A stretch of 64,000 nucleotides of DNA from CAZKAP01 sp964552195. GTDB taxonomy: Bacteria; Bacteroidota; Bacteroidia; Flavobacteriales; Flavobacteriaceae. The DNA lies in the NCBI GenBank assembly GCA_964552195.1, contig CAZKFM010000009.1:1-64000 (forward strand). Reading direction: 5' to 3'. Of this stretch, positions 15,903 to 25,139 are shown one piece after another. The notes beneath the pieces are model-generated. The model was not told the DNA's origin. It worked only from the letters and a program-made list of their open reading frames with translations, and did no database searches. The position numbers were made by a program, and so were the translations under genes. Positions within the stretch are counted from its first letter, which is position 1. Each line of letters starts with the position of its first letter.

Positions 15903-17819
15903 CTATAAGATTCGCGACGTTCGAAAGCGTATGGAAAGCAGTTCCTGTATATCCTTTACGGTCTTGAATGAGCGTTTCAGTTTCATTTTCTCTTCTTTGC
16001 TCATGTCCTCCAGCGAAATGTACCGGCCCGAATCCCTGTGCTGCAGGCCTTGTCTGGTCCTGAATTTCAGGCCGGCCTTAAAGGCATAGGAACAGGAAAG
16101 AAACAAATCGCGGTTGGCGGGTTCCAGGGAGGCCAGTTTTTCGAAGCGTTCGGCTGTATTGTTAATGGATTTTACCTGCTTGTGCAGGATCAGGACTCTT
16201 CCGGCATCGATGAGCGGCATGAGTACACGCTTTTTCAGGTCGAAATGGTCCTTGTGCTGTCCGTCCTGTTCCAGGAGAAACTGCCGGAAAAACCCGGTAG
16301 GGGAAGGGCTTTGTAGTGCGCCCGCAGCCAGATGCATAAAGAATATGGGTTGGCGCTCGAATTCCGAAAACAGGTGGTCGGTCAGGGAGTCCACCAGGCC
16401 TTTTTCTCCGTAGATTCGGTTGAAGTCAAAGAAGATGGAAGAGAGGAGAACCTCGTTGGGGCCTGGATTCTGTATCCACTGCGAAGTAGTTTGCCGGAAT
16501 TCCGATAGACTCATGCACCATTTTGGATTGGAGGCCATCATATCAGCCGGACAGTATTCATAGCCGACCAGGTTCAGATCCCCGGTAATCTTTTTGGCCA
16601 GCTCCAGGAAATACGCGCGAGAAAGCTCCGGATCTTCGCCCTCTACATCGCCATATATCAATGCGTTATCCTGATCTGTATCAAGCATTTGTTCACTTCT
16701 TCCCTGGCTGCCCATGGCGAGCCAGGCAAAGGGAACGGGTGGTGGGGGCGCGCTTTCCAGGGCAAGTCGAATGAGCTGCTTGGTCGTGGCGTCGTTGAGT
16801 TCGGATATGATTTTAGATATCAACCCCATGGGTAAATTCTGCTCGAGGTAGCCCCGCAAAAGGTTAATGACTCCGGCACGCAGGGGCCGTATTTCCACAG
16901 CGCTTTTGCTGCGCCGTATCGCTTTGACCAGGGAAGCGGGATTATTTCCCAGCGAAAGCATCACGTCATGCTTGGAAAGTATTCCCATCGCCGGCATGTT
17001 TGGGGTACCGTCCTCGGTCAGTACCAAATGGGAGATATCGCTTTTCATCATCGCCATTTGGGCCTGGGTAATCGTCATCTGGGCCGGATAGGTAATCACC
17101 GGGGATGACATGATGGCCTTAGCGGGCGCAGTAATAGGGAACAGGCCTGAGGCAATCTTGTTGCGAATATCTTTATCCGTAATGATGCCTGCCGGAAGTC
17201 CATCCCGCTCAATAAGCATGGAACCTACTCTTCGGCTGCTCATAGCCAGGGCCACCTCCTTAATGGTAGTCTCTTCCGTGCAACTGACAACTTCTCGCGA
17301 GTATTGCACATTCTGCAGGTCCAGTAGTTTGGAGACGGTGTTATTGGAATTGAGTTTTACGGCATCCCCCAGGAGTTTGCCTTTGTACACATCCGAGTAG
17401 GGATTGCGGGTATTGGAGGCGAAACTTTCCAACAGGTACTGGCTGATTTCATGGCTTTTTGCCGCATACGGTCTGAACCTTTCGATCGGGATGGCGTAGA
17501 GTATGCTCTCTTCCTGGGCTACGGCCCGGAGTTTGTAGCTTTCACCCGCAATGAGCGGTCTCAGTCCGAAAATATCTCCCTCGTCACATACATCCACGAT
17601 TTCCTTGTCTCCGGGTTGTGTGAGTGCGATGGCCCCCTTGTGCACCACGTAGAAGTCCGGGTGGGGTGCCTCGTCTTCGTCGAAAACCACTTGATTTACG
17701 GCCTTATGGAAAATGGTCACGTAAAGCGAGAGTTCGTCGAGTTCTTCCTCTTTCATGGATGAGAAGGGCGGGTAGCCTCTGAGAAAGTCTGCTACGCGTT
17801 TAGAGAGGGTGTTGGACAT
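15903..17819 (-). CDS. cNMP-binding / CBS / DUF294 nucleotidyltransferase-like protein
   Basis: 638 residues in four parts: a cyclic-nucleotide-binding-like domain (about 12-125), a CBS domain pair (about 175-300), a DUF294 nucleotidyltransferase-fold domain with AMGSQGRSEQMLDTDQDNAL (about 366-387; GS plus paired Asp) and a DUF294 C-terminal helical domain. The architecture resembles GlnD-type uridylyltransferases, implying nucleotide-dependent signal transduction. The cyclic-nucleotide pocket and CBS pair suggest it senses cNMP and adenylates. It is the first gene of a two-gene operon with the exonuclease. Targets are unknown; acetate metabolism is the likely process from its location. Confidence 0.92.
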   Translation of the reverse strand: MSNTLSKRVADFLRGYPPFSSMKEEELDELSLYVTIFHKAVNQVVFDEDEAPHPDFYVVHKGAIALTQPGDKEIVDVCDEGDIFGLRPLIAGESYKLRAVAQEESILYAIPIERFRPYAAKSHEISQYLLESFASNTRNPYSDVYKGKLLGDAVKLNSNNTVSKLLDLQNVQYSREVVSCTEETTIKEVALAMSSRRVGSMLIERDGLPAGIITDKDIRNKIASGLFPITAPAKAIMSSPVITYPAQMTITQAQMAMMKSDISHLVLTEDGTPNMPAMGILSKHDVMLSLGNNPASLVKAIRRSKSAVEIRPLRAGVINLLRGYLEQNLPMGLISKIISELNDATTKQLIRLALESAPPPPVPFAWLAMGSQGRSEQMLDTDQDNALIYGDVEGEDPELSRAYFLELAKKITGDLNLVGYEYCPADMMASNPKWCMSLSEFRQTTSQWIQNPGPNEVLLSSIFFDFNRIYGEKGLVDSLTDHLFSEFERQPIFFMHLAAGALQSPSPTGFFRQFLLEQDGQHKDHFDLKKRVLMPLIDAGRVLILHKQVKSINNTAERFEKLASLEPANRDLFLSCSYAFKAGLKFRTRQGLQHRDSGRYISLEDMSKEEKMKLKRSFKTVKDIQELLSIRFRTSRIL

Positions 17820-17861
17820 AGGGTTTGTAGCCGAATGGATTAATTACGGGTGCTATGGGAT

Positions 17862-19922
17862 TTATTTTCTCAATTCCACGGTTTGGTCTTTCGTTCCAAC
17901 CCCGGTTATGATCAGCGATTTCCATTTGCGGGGCAGGGAAGATGGTAGAATTTCCACACCAGTATCGGTAATCTCCAGCCCGCCAAAGCCAAAAAGTACC
18001 GACTGGAGCATGCCTCCCGCCCCGGTGGCGAAATAGGGGTTGGTGCCACCGGCAGTTTCTGCCAATACGCGGAACGGGGGCAGTTCGTTGGGCTCATAAC
18101 TCCTTCTGAAGCGATCCAGGGCAGTCTCCGGATCGCCCAGACGGGCATACAGCACGGAGAGTATGGCACCTCCCATGGCAGGGCCGTCAGGAGAATACCG
18201 AGGCTCGTAGTATTCCAAGTCTTTCCGAATCTGCTCAGCATCCGTAATGACCTGAAGCGGAAAGGCCAGCAGATTTACATCGGCTTGTTTGATCATACCC
18301 CCATCGTAGGTGGCGTTTTCCCGGGTAGTTCCGTCTTCAAACCGGAGTATGGGTATGTCCTCTGCAACCTCCCTCCACTGCGGATCGGGTTCTTGTCCCA
18401 GTGCTTCGGCAGCCTGTGAACAGTATTCGAGTACCGTCTTCACCATCCCGTTGGTGAAGGCATTGTTGTCGATATTCTCCTCCCATTCGTTGGCACCAAT
18501 GACATTTTTGATATCGTACTGACCAGGCCCGTTACGCTCGACACGGCTTACCCAGAAGTCACCGACCTCCTTGAGAACCGGATAGCCCCTGTTCTCTAAC
18601 CACTCCTTGTCTCCGGTTACCTGATAGTACTTCCAGAAGGCCCAGCCCACCGTCGCGGTTATATGCTGCTGGAACGGACCTGTCAGGGCCCAGACAGGGG
18701 TGTCTTCGGACCCGTCTTCCGCAGATTCCCAGGGAAACATAGCTCCCTGATATCCATGCGCGAAGGCGTTCTCGCGAGCGGCCTCCAGTCGTTCATACCG
18801 GTATTCCAACAGGGACCTCGCTATTTCCGGCTGCAATACCAGCAGGGGCGGGTACATCCAGAGCTCGGTATCCCAGAATACATGTCCATTGTACCCCAGT
18901 CCGGATAATCCCATGGGTGATAGGCTGTATGCCGTTCCCTCTCGTGCAAAGGAGTAAAGATGGTACAAGGCAGAACGAACGGCCCGCTGGGCTTTCAGGT
19001 CCCCTTCAATTCGAATGTCGCTTTCCCAGAGACGTTCCCAGCCGAGCAGGTGGCGCTGAAGCAGGCGATCGATCCCTTCCAACCGCGCATATAGAGTCAG
19101 TCTTTCAGCCTCGTTATGCGGATCGTTATTGTGTACCGATGCCAGGGTGGAACCTACCAGGGCGAACCTGTAGGTCTCTCCGGCTTTGAGCTTTCGGCGA
19201 AATTTGATCAGGTGCATGTTATAGTCCCAGTCCTCGTGTATGATCCTGGGCTCTTCTCCGTGTTTTTCGGGAAAAATAAAGGAAGTGGAGGCCGCAACTT
19301 TTTTACCGCCGGGGCTAAATGCCACTGAACTCATCAGAGGAATAAGCACATGGGGACGGTCGATTTCGGCGTAGAGGTTTCGCACGTCTGATAGGTGATT
19401 GGGACTGTATATGTAATTGATGGGGGTGATTTCCACATCCCGGCTGGCCGTAATCTCGACTACGGCCATCGAGGTATAGGGTAGCTGACGGAGGGACATC
19501 AGTTCCTGCCGGACCTTCAGATCGTCCCCAACCTCGAAGGTGGTGATGAGCTGCGCCTTTTTCATATCGAGTACCTGTGCGTATTTCTTGATGTCCTTAC
19601 CCGAGATGCGACGGCCATTTACCTCCAGGTGCATATTCATATGACTGAAACTTTGCAGGATGTTGCTTACTCGTCCTCTTTGGTAATAATCGTAGACCCC
19701 GTTGAGTATAACTTGTTCCACCTTTAGGGGTTCGGGGGAGGAGACCAGTCCCACCATTCCATTGGCCACGGTAATCCCGTAGTAGTCGTTGGGGTCTATA
19801 TCCTCTCCGGTTATATGCCAAGGAGATGCTCCGAAATCCTGTGTCCAGGCGAAAGTGACACAGAACAGGGCGAAAAACAATAGAAAAGAACAGCTGGTAT
19901 TTCGACAGGAAGGTGTGTTCAT
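17862..19922 (-). CDS. Secreted glycoside hydrolase family 65-like protein
   Basis: 686 residues with a signal peptide (ends near TFAWTQ, residue 28), an N-terminal beta-sandwich (about 35-290) and an (alpha/alpha)6 barrel. Conserved catalytic-domain motifs are GYNGHVFWDTELWMYP (about 343-358) and ANEWEENIDNNAFTN, where Glu479 aligns with the general acid of GH65. Related enzymes hydrolyse or phosphorolyse alpha-glucosides such as trehalose and kojibiose, or remove glucose from glucosyl-galactosyl-hydroxylysine. The secreted location argues for hydrolysis rather than phosphorolysis. No carbohydrate-uptake genes adjoin it, so the substrate is open. Confidence 0.88.
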   Translation of the reverse strand: MNTPSCRNTSCSFLLFFALFCVTFAWTQDFGASPWHITGEDIDPNDYYGITVANGMVGLVSSPEPLKVEQVILNGVYDYYQRGRVSNILQSFSHMNMHLEVNGRRISGKDIKKYAQVLDMKKAQLITTFEVGDDLKVRQELMSLRQLPYTSMAVVEITASRDVEITPINYIYSPNHLSDVRNLYAEIDRPHVLIPLMSSVAFSPGGKKVAASTSFIFPEKHGEEPRIIHEDWDYNMHLIKFRRKLKAGETYRFALVGSTLASVHNNDPHNEAERLTLYARLEGIDRLLQRHLLGWERLWESDIRIEGDLKAQRAVRSALYHLYSFAREGTAYSLSPMGLSGLGYNGHVFWDTELWMYPPLLVLQPEIARSLLEYRYERLEAARENAFAHGYQGAMFPWESAEDGSEDTPVWALTGPFQQHITATVGWAFWKYYQVTGDKEWLENRGYPVLKEVGDFWVSRVERNGPGQYDIKNVIGANEWEENIDNNAFTNGMVKTVLEYCSQAAEALGQEPDPQWREVAEDIPILRFEDGTTRENATYDGGMIKQADVNLLAFPLQVITDAEQIRKDLEYYEPRYSPDGPAMGGAILSVLYARLGDPETALDRFRRSYEPNELPPFRVLAETAGGTNPYFATGAGGMLQSVLFGFGGLEITDTGVEILPSSLPRKWKSLIITGVGTKDQTVELRK

Positions 19923-20069
19923 GGTCCGGGATTTAATTTGTGTTATAAAAATACATTTCCCTATCCGAAAATTTGGCTTAGCGGTCTGAGGTCGCAGCGT
20001 TTATGGGTCAGGCGCATAGAGAGAAACGAAGATCCATGGATCATCCATACGATCAGTTAGCTCAGGATT

Positions 20070-21425
20070 TTATTCCCGCCTGCTCCAGTCCAGGTTACGG
20101 GTCACGAACATGATCACTGCCAGTATCAGGAAGGTGCCCACACTGCCTACCAGCAGGGCATAGTCCTCCAGCTGTATGATGATGTAAATAAATGCGTACA
20201 ACAGCACCAGGCAAAGGAAAACCAAGAGACTGGTCCGGGTGGATTTGAGAACGCTCAGGGCATAGATGGAAATCAACAGAACAACGGAAGATCCAGCTGC
20301 CAGGTAAGCAGTGAGAAAGCTTGAGTGTTCGGTTATCGAAAGCAGCAGCGTATAAAAAGTGACCAGCCCAAGTCCGATCAGGAAGTACTGCAGCGGGTGG
20401 ATATAACGCTTGCTCAACAGCTGTATCATCAGGAAAATGAATAAGGTCAGGCTAATGATCAGGAAACCGTATTTGCCGGCTCGGCTGACTTTATGATAGT
20501 CGTCCACGGGAATGACGAATTCCACCCGGAAGGCATTACTGACGAACTTGGGTGGGGCGCTGGTGAAAGTTTGTCCGAAATTTCGATTGATCTCCAGCAC
20601 TTTCCATTGAGCGCTAAACCCTTCATCGGTTATGATCTTGTTTTCGTCACCGGGCAGAAATTCCCCACTGAAACCCGGCGAGTGCCAGTCCGATTCAATC
20701 TGTGCCCGGGTCACTTTCCCTATGGGCACGAATTCGATGTACTCACTCCCTTTCATGTCCAGGGTCATTCGAAACGATACCGTACGGCCCAGGCGCTCCT
20801 TAAGACCCGCTATGGAACCGGTTTCCATCTGTACGATACCCTGGGATTCGTTGTAAACGGGTTTAAAGTCCGAAGATTTCCCGGCGAGCTCAATTCGAGC
20901 TTCCTCCTGTATGCCCTTGAGGCTGTTGCAATACAGCACTACGGATGCCCGTTCCCATTGAATCTGGTCGGGGGGGATGGCTATGGAATCGAACTCGAAC
21001 TGACCGAAGGTGCCTCCCAGTTCGATATCGGATTGGAAGATGACGCTTTGGTAAATGCCGTACGAAAGCCGGTCCGTATCCGCCTTAGCCTTAATGTCCA
21101 GGGAGTCGGGAAGGAAATACAGGTGTCGGGTAACCCATTGAAGCTCCCGGGTTTCTTTGTTAGAATCAGGATCGATACGGGTGGTTGTGACCGCTTCTCG
21201 GTACGGCACCTTGATCATCGGGCCCTGAAGACTGATATTGGAACCCCAGGAAGCATTGATCCTGTCCACCACCTCCTGCTGACGCGAACTCCGTTCCGCT
21301 ATCAGGGATTTGGCAAATTCCAGGGGGATCAAAAGAATCAGTGCAATAACACCCACCGCAATGAGTCGTACGGTGATGGATTCCTTTATCCATTGATTGA
21401 ATCGATTCACGGGAGTTTCTTCCAT
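20070..21425 (-). CDS. creD: CreD family inner membrane protein
   Basis: 451 residues: one N-terminal membrane segment (about 18-40), a large periplasmic beta-rich domain (about 45-320), and five to six C-terminal membrane segments (about 325-445, including YIHPLQYFLIGLGLVTFYTL, a family hallmark). Homologues in Proteobacteria belong to the CreBC regulon and affect beta-lactam and colicin tolerance; the biochemical role is not known. In many Bacteroidota creD follows an ArsR-type regulator, but none is present here. The gene is apparently monocistronic. Confidence 0.9.
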   Translation of the reverse strand: MEETPVNRFNQWIKESITVRLIAVGVIALILLIPLEFAKSLIAERSSRQQEVVDRINASWGSNISLQGPMIKVPYREAVTTTRIDPDSNKETRELQWVTRHLYFLPDSLDIKAKADTDRLSYGIYQSVIFQSDIELGGTFGQFEFDSIAIPPDQIQWERASVVLYCNSLKGIQEEARIELAGKSSDFKPVYNESQGIVQMETGSIAGLKERLGRTVSFRMTLDMKGSEYIEFVPIGKVTRAQIESDWHSPGFSGEFLPGDENKIITDEGFSAQWKVLEINRNFGQTFTSAPPKFVSNAFRVEFVIPVDDYHKVSRAGKYGFLIISLTLFIFLMIQLLSKRYIHPLQYFLIGLGLVTFYTLLLSITEHSSFLTAYLAAGSSVVLLISIYALSVLKSTRTSLLVFLCLVLLYAFIYIIIQLEDYALLVGSVGTFLILAVIMFVTRNLDWSRRE

Positions 21426-21522
21426 GGTAGTATCGGTTAGGCCATGGTAATTTACAACTAGAAAGTGGCGGAAGCTCCCCCTTTTTTTTAACGACTAAAG
21501 CTCAGACCGGATCTTTCTGCGA

Positions 21523-22389
21523 CTATTCCTCGATAAGCACCCCCATTTTTCCCATTCTGTAGTCCCGCATGGCCTCCAATATCTCCGTTTCGCTGTTCAT
21601 GACGAAAGGGCCCTGAGCAACCACTTTTTCGTTCAGGGGTTTGCCGGCGAGTAACAGGCACTGAGTACCCCCATCGGCTTCGATAGTGATATCGGTACCC
21701 TTGTTGTCGAATACGATCAGGTGTTCGGCTTCCACGGCTCCATATCCCTTTAGACGTACACTTCCCTTGACGATGTAAAGTGAAGCATTTATGGCCGGGT
21801 CGATATGCCAGCTGAAGGCGGATTCTCCATGAAAGTAGCCCCAGGTAATCAACAGCTCGTCCGTACTGCGCGCGGCTCCTTTTTTTCCGCTCAGTGTGCC
21901 TGCGATGAGCTTCATTTCCAATAGACCCGTATCTTCCGACAGTTCGGGCATTTCGCCGCGCTTTATATGTACATACTTGGGTGGGAGCATTTTCTGTTCA
22001 GAGGGCGTATTGATCCATATCTGTATCACTTCCTGTGTTCCGCCCCGGTCCACCAGATCCTGAGACGGACGTTCGCTATGAATCAATCCTGCACCAGCAT
22101 CCATCCACTGTATGTCTCCCGCAGCAGCGATCTGACTGTTTCCAAAGCTGTCACGGTGGTGCAATTCCCCATCGATAATGAAGGTGACCGGAGAAAACCC
22201 GCGGTGAGGGTGAGGACCTATGCCCTGATGCAAGGCCTTACCACCTTCTCGGAACGGGAAGCTCCCGTGGTGGAGCAGGAGGTAGGGGTCTACCTGATCC
22301 ACGCGCATGGTGGGCAGGGGTTGTTTAACCATTATTCCGCCCATGTCTACAGGCTGGGCGGGCAACAGGTGTATAACGTCTCTATTCAT
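21523..22389 (-). CDS. Pirin family protein
   Basis: 288-residue bicupin. The N-terminal cupin holds the metal-binding pirin signature GPHPHRGFSPVTFIIDG (His pair at about 60-62) and later QWMDAGAGLIHSE with the fourth ligand region. Bacterial pirins can act as quercetin 2,3-dioxygenases or as regulators that bind metabolic enzymes, so the exact activity is unknown. It is separated from the lipoprotein gene upstream by 65 bp and may share its transcript. Confidence 0.93.
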   Translation of the reverse strand: MNRDVIHLLPAQPVDMGGIMVKQPLPTMRVDQVDPYLLLHHGSFPFREGGKALHQGIGPHPHRGFSPVTFIIDGELHHRDSFGNSQIAAAGDIQWMDAGAGLIHSERPSQDLVDRGGTQEVIQIWINTPSEQKMLPPKYVHIKRGEMPELSEDTGLLEMKLIAGTLSGKKGAARSTDELLITWGYFHGESAFSWHIDPAINASLYIVKGSVRLKGYGAVEAEHLIVFDNKGTDITIEADGGTQCLLLAGKPLNEKVVAQGPFVMNSETEILEAMRDYRMGKMGVLIEE

Positions 22390-22454
22390 AATAATGGGTT
22401 CAGTCGTTTACCCAATGGATTCCTTGCAGTTTCTACCCGGTCGCGGATATCTGA

Positions 22455-23468
22455 CTAAAAGGACATGTCCGGAAAGATTTGGCGGGCAAACTGACGGTAT
22501 TTCTCTTCCCGATAGGTATAGTCGTTTTCCTCCAGAAACAACAGGTATTCGGATAGCTTGGGTGCGGCCATGCAATCCGGTCGCGAAGCGATTTCCCGAT
22601 ATGCCTCGATCAGTTCGGGGCGAATCTGTTCCGATCCATCCCAGCCGTATATGGGCGTATTGGGGGAGCCGAACATGAGTACGTACAAATACGTGCGGTA
22701 CCGATCACATGCATAATTGTGAAGCGGGACATCCTGCTGGGTACGGCAGAATTCCTCCCAGAACAACAGCCGTTCCTGGTGTTCCCGGACCGAAACCTGT
22801 ATGCTCGCATCTGCCCAGAAGGGCTGTCGGAGTTCGCGCACATATTGCCGTGCAAAGTTTCTCATTCCTTGACTGAGTCCCGATTGAAAACGCTCAATGT
22901 AGTCCGGGTCTTCCTGCAGGTAGAGGCTACCCTCCTGAGTGACTACCTTCAATCCCAGTTTCGCGACAGAGTCTACCATTCGTTCGTAAGCTGCCTGGTC
23001 CACATTACCCGGATCGTAAACGGCCTGTTCATATAACAGGTATGCATCGGATTCATACAGCTCCTGATTGGCGGCATCCAGGAAGGAAGGCAGTCCGAGT
23101 ATAAGGGCGGTGAACAGGCTGTCCCGGACTTCTTCTTCTCCTTTTCGGCGGCCCTTTCGTATAAATTCCCTGCGCAAATGAAAGGTAAAAGCGGTGGTGT
23201 CGATCGGGTTGTCTATTTCAGCCGAAGGGTCCAGCCCCTGCAGCTCGCCTGCTTTTAGGCTGTCCTGTGTGAGGTCCAGGGTTACACCGGCGGGTTTGGT
23301 CTCGGTCTGCACGGGTTTTGAAGGGGATTCCGCAACCCCATCCACACGGCCGGAATCGGATTTATCGGCCGAACCGAACTGGCAGGCCACCAAAGCCAGG
23401 GGCAACAGAAAACAAAGGCTTTTTGAAAAATGCAGAGAATCGCGCTTTAGCTGGAAACGAGAATTCAT
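22455..23468 (-). CDS. Hypothetical lipoprotein
   Basis: 337 residues, not recognised. A type II signal peptide ends at the lipobox LALVAC (Cys29). The next 50 residues are Ser/Pro/Lys-rich and probably a flexible linker. The remaining domain is charged and mostly helical, with several conserved-looking Tyr/Trp positions and four cysteines in the last 130 residues (FCRTQQ, YACDRY, PDCMAAP). These could form disulfides in the periplasm. It may be co-transcribed with the downstream pirin gene. Confidence 0.7.
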   Translation of the reverse strand: MNSRFQLKRDSLHFSKSLCFLLPLALVACQFGSADKSDSGRVDGVAESPSKPVQTETKPAGVTLDLTQDSLKAGELQGLDPSAEIDNPIDTTAFTFHLRREFIRKGRRKGEEEVRDSLFTALILGLPSFLDAANQELYESDAYLLYEQAVYDPGNVDQAAYERMVDSVAKLGLKVVTQEGSLYLQEDPDYIERFQSGLSQGMRNFARQYVRELRQPFWADASIQVSVREHQERLLFWEEFCRTQQDVPLHNYACDRYRTYLYVLMFGSPNTPIYGWDGSEQIRPELIEAYREIASRPDCMAAPKLSEYLLFLEENDYTYREEKYRQFARQIFPDMSF

Positions 23469-23561
23469 AACGCAGAGTTGTTCTGCGCTAAGATCGGGGA
23501 AAAAAAGCGTAACGGGGCTAAATTAAGGTTAAGAGGAGCACCTCTCACCTCTCTGTAATCT

Positions 23562-24299
23562 TTAATAAGCCATCTGAGACACGACGGCAGTGGACTGTTT
23601 GTCCAGGTCGTAAATCAGCAGACCGGTCTCGGGGTCTTCCAGGCGTCCTAAGAGCGCACCTTCACGGCTCCATACACTGGAGCCTCCTGCACTGCGAAAG
23701 GCCCCGGACTCACCGACAAAATTGACCATGAGCGTAGTAAGTCCGAATTCCTTGGAGAATGATTCGAGTTGTTCCTGAGTTTCGGGCAGTTTTTCCTGTT
23801 TCTTAGCAGTGCTCACCAGATAGATGTCAGCATCCAGACTGTATGCACGCTGAACGCTTTCCTTCAGAGTCGATTCGTAGCAGATAGCAGGAGCTATCCG
23901 ATGCGTACCGATCTGGAAGGTTTGCATGGTGCTCAGAGGTGAAAAATAGACTTCTTCGCTGGGGTGTAATTGTTGCTTGGTATAGGTGATGGGAAAGGTA
24001 TCCGGAGTAATCCAGATCATGCCTATTCCGAGATATTCCCGAATGCGTACCGGGGCACCTACGGCTATGTACAGTTGGTACTGGTTGGCCACTTCCTGCA
24101 GGGGCCACAATCGAAAGTCGTGGATGGAAAACGCATGCGCTGCTGCGGTCTCGGGCTGATAACCTGTCAGCGATAATTCGGGGAATACAATGAGGTCGCA
24201 ATTCTGATGGCCCGCTTCCCTGCAGTATTCGATATGGTTTTCGATGTTGGATTCGATCTGTCCGTTTATCGTTTCAATTTGGCCCAATGCAATTTTCAT
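23562..24299 (-). CDS. Carbon-nitrogen hydrolase (nitrilase superfamily)
   Basis: 245 residues with the Glu-Lys-Cys catalytic triad: Glu in VFPELSLTGY (about residue 41), Lys in YTKQQLHPSEE (about 108) and Cys in PAICYES (about 141). Superfamily members cleave nonpeptide C-N bonds (amides, carbamoyl groups, nitriles). The subfamily is not clear; it is somewhat shorter than typical 260-280 residue members. It is divergent from the marR gene at 24460, across a short region carrying a dyad, so it might be co-regulated with the SusCD-BCCT system and act on an imported amide. That link is speculative. Confidence 0.88.
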   Translation of the reverse strand: MKIALGQIETINGQIESNIENHIEYCREAGHQNCDLIVFPELSLTGYQPETAAAHAFSIHDFRLWPLQEVANQYQLYIAVGAPVRIREYLGIGMIWITPDTFPITYTKQQLHPSEEVYFSPLSTMQTFQIGTHRIAPAICYESTLKESVQRAYSLDADIYLVSTAKKQEKLPETQEQLESFSKEFGLTTLMVNFVGESGAFRSAGGSSVWSREGALLGRLEDPETGLLIYDLDKQSTAVVSQMAY

Positions 24300-24405
24300 G
24301 ATTTCCGGGTTTTAGTGTGGACGGAGTGGTATAAATTATAACGTTGAAAACCAGTAGTTCATATATAAAATTACTGAGAAACTGCAAAGATTGGGTCGGC
24401 CGTGC

Positions 24406-24434
24406 TAAATTTGAGAGATACTAAAATTCTCAAA
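24406..24434 (+). promoter_or_regulatory. marR promoter -7 element with overlapping dyad
   Basis: TAAATTTG at 24406-24413 matches the -7 consensus. Overlapping it, TTTGAGA (24410-24416) is mirrored by TCTCAAA (24428-24434) with an 11-bp spacer. The outer bases (AATTTG and CAAACT) resemble the half-site AGTTTG of the palindrome in front of susC, which suggests autoregulation by the MarR protein. Confidence 0.45.
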
Positions 24435-24459
24435 CTAAATCGGGCTAAAGCAATAGGGT

Positions 24460-24942
24460 TTGAACTATCTGGATATACTTATACAGGTTCGCAAAGTAAT
24501 TAGGTCGATTAGTATTGACAGCAAACGCATTGAAAAGGACTTTGGAGTGACTATACCGCAATTGCTGACCCTTCAATTCCTCTCGCATCAAGTGGACTAC
24601 AAAGCATCGTCTTCGGTGATAAAGAACCATCTTAACCTCAATGCGAGTACGGTTTCCGGTATCATATCCCGACTGTTGGGTAAGTCCCTGATTGCCAAAA
24701 TACCACATCCCAAGGATAAGCGTGCGAGTTATCTTATTCTAACTGTAAAAGGGCTAGAACTCCTTCAACAGTCTCCTAAAACCCTGCAGGAAAAGATGTC
24801 TGCACGCATTGATCAATTTACCGAGGAGGAAAAGGAAGCCTTAAGCAGGGGTATGGAATTGCTGGTGAAGCTTATGGATGCCGAGAAAATTGATGCCTCG
24901 CCCATAATTACCACCTCGGAGATCGATAAGGGAGAAGACTAA
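24460..24942 (+). CDS. MarR family transcriptional regulator
   Basis: 160 residues with the MarR winged helix: helix-turn-helix at about 50-75 (LNASTVSGIISRLLGKSLI) followed by the wing with the conserved D-x-R (PHPKDKRASYLILT). Dimerisation helices lie at both ends. The start is a TTG codon at 24460; an in-frame stop lies two codons upstream, and no ATG fits the N-terminal helix. It precedes the SusC-SusD-BCCT-Usp genes in the same direction with a 197-bp gap containing an 18-bp palindrome, so it most likely represses that operon and responds to its substrate. Confidence 0.9.
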   Translation: MNYLDILIQVRKVIRSISIDSKRIEKDFGVTIPQLLTLQFLSHQVDYKASSSVIKNHLNLNASTVSGIISRLLGKSLIAKIPHPKDKRASYLILTVKGLELLQQSPKTLQEKMSARIDQFTEEEKEALSRGMELLVKLMDAEKIDASPIITTSEIDKGED

Positions 24943-25086
24943 TCCTGCTCCTTCTCATCATCCTTTTCACATGCTTCTTTACTGGAACTATCAATCGTTT
25001 TATCCCCGATAAATTATCAATAGGGTTTAATACATATAATTGATAAACAGTGCAATAAATATCTAAGATCAAGTTTTTTTGCTATT

Positions 25087-25119
25087 TAGTTTGTGCACAA
25101 ACTACATTTTATACTTTTG
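25087..25119 (+). promoter_or_regulatory. susC promoter with 18-bp palindromic operator
   Basis: TAGTTTGTGCACAAACTA at 25087-25104 is a perfect 18-bp palindrome. The TTTG inside its left arm (25090-25093) is the -33 element, and TACTTTTG at 25112-25119 is the -7 element, 18 bp downstream. A protein bound to the palindrome would block the polymerase. Size and symmetry fit a MarR operator. A second, looser dyad (TTATCAAT at 25014 and ATTGATAA at 25039) lies further upstream. Confidence 0.75.
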
Positions 25120-25139
25120 TGTTTTCTTAACAAAAAAGA

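Noticed and set aside
20493..21440. 315-codon plus-strand frame
   Set aside because: Exactly antisense to creD, whose family match is clear; a long antisense frame arises from codon bias.
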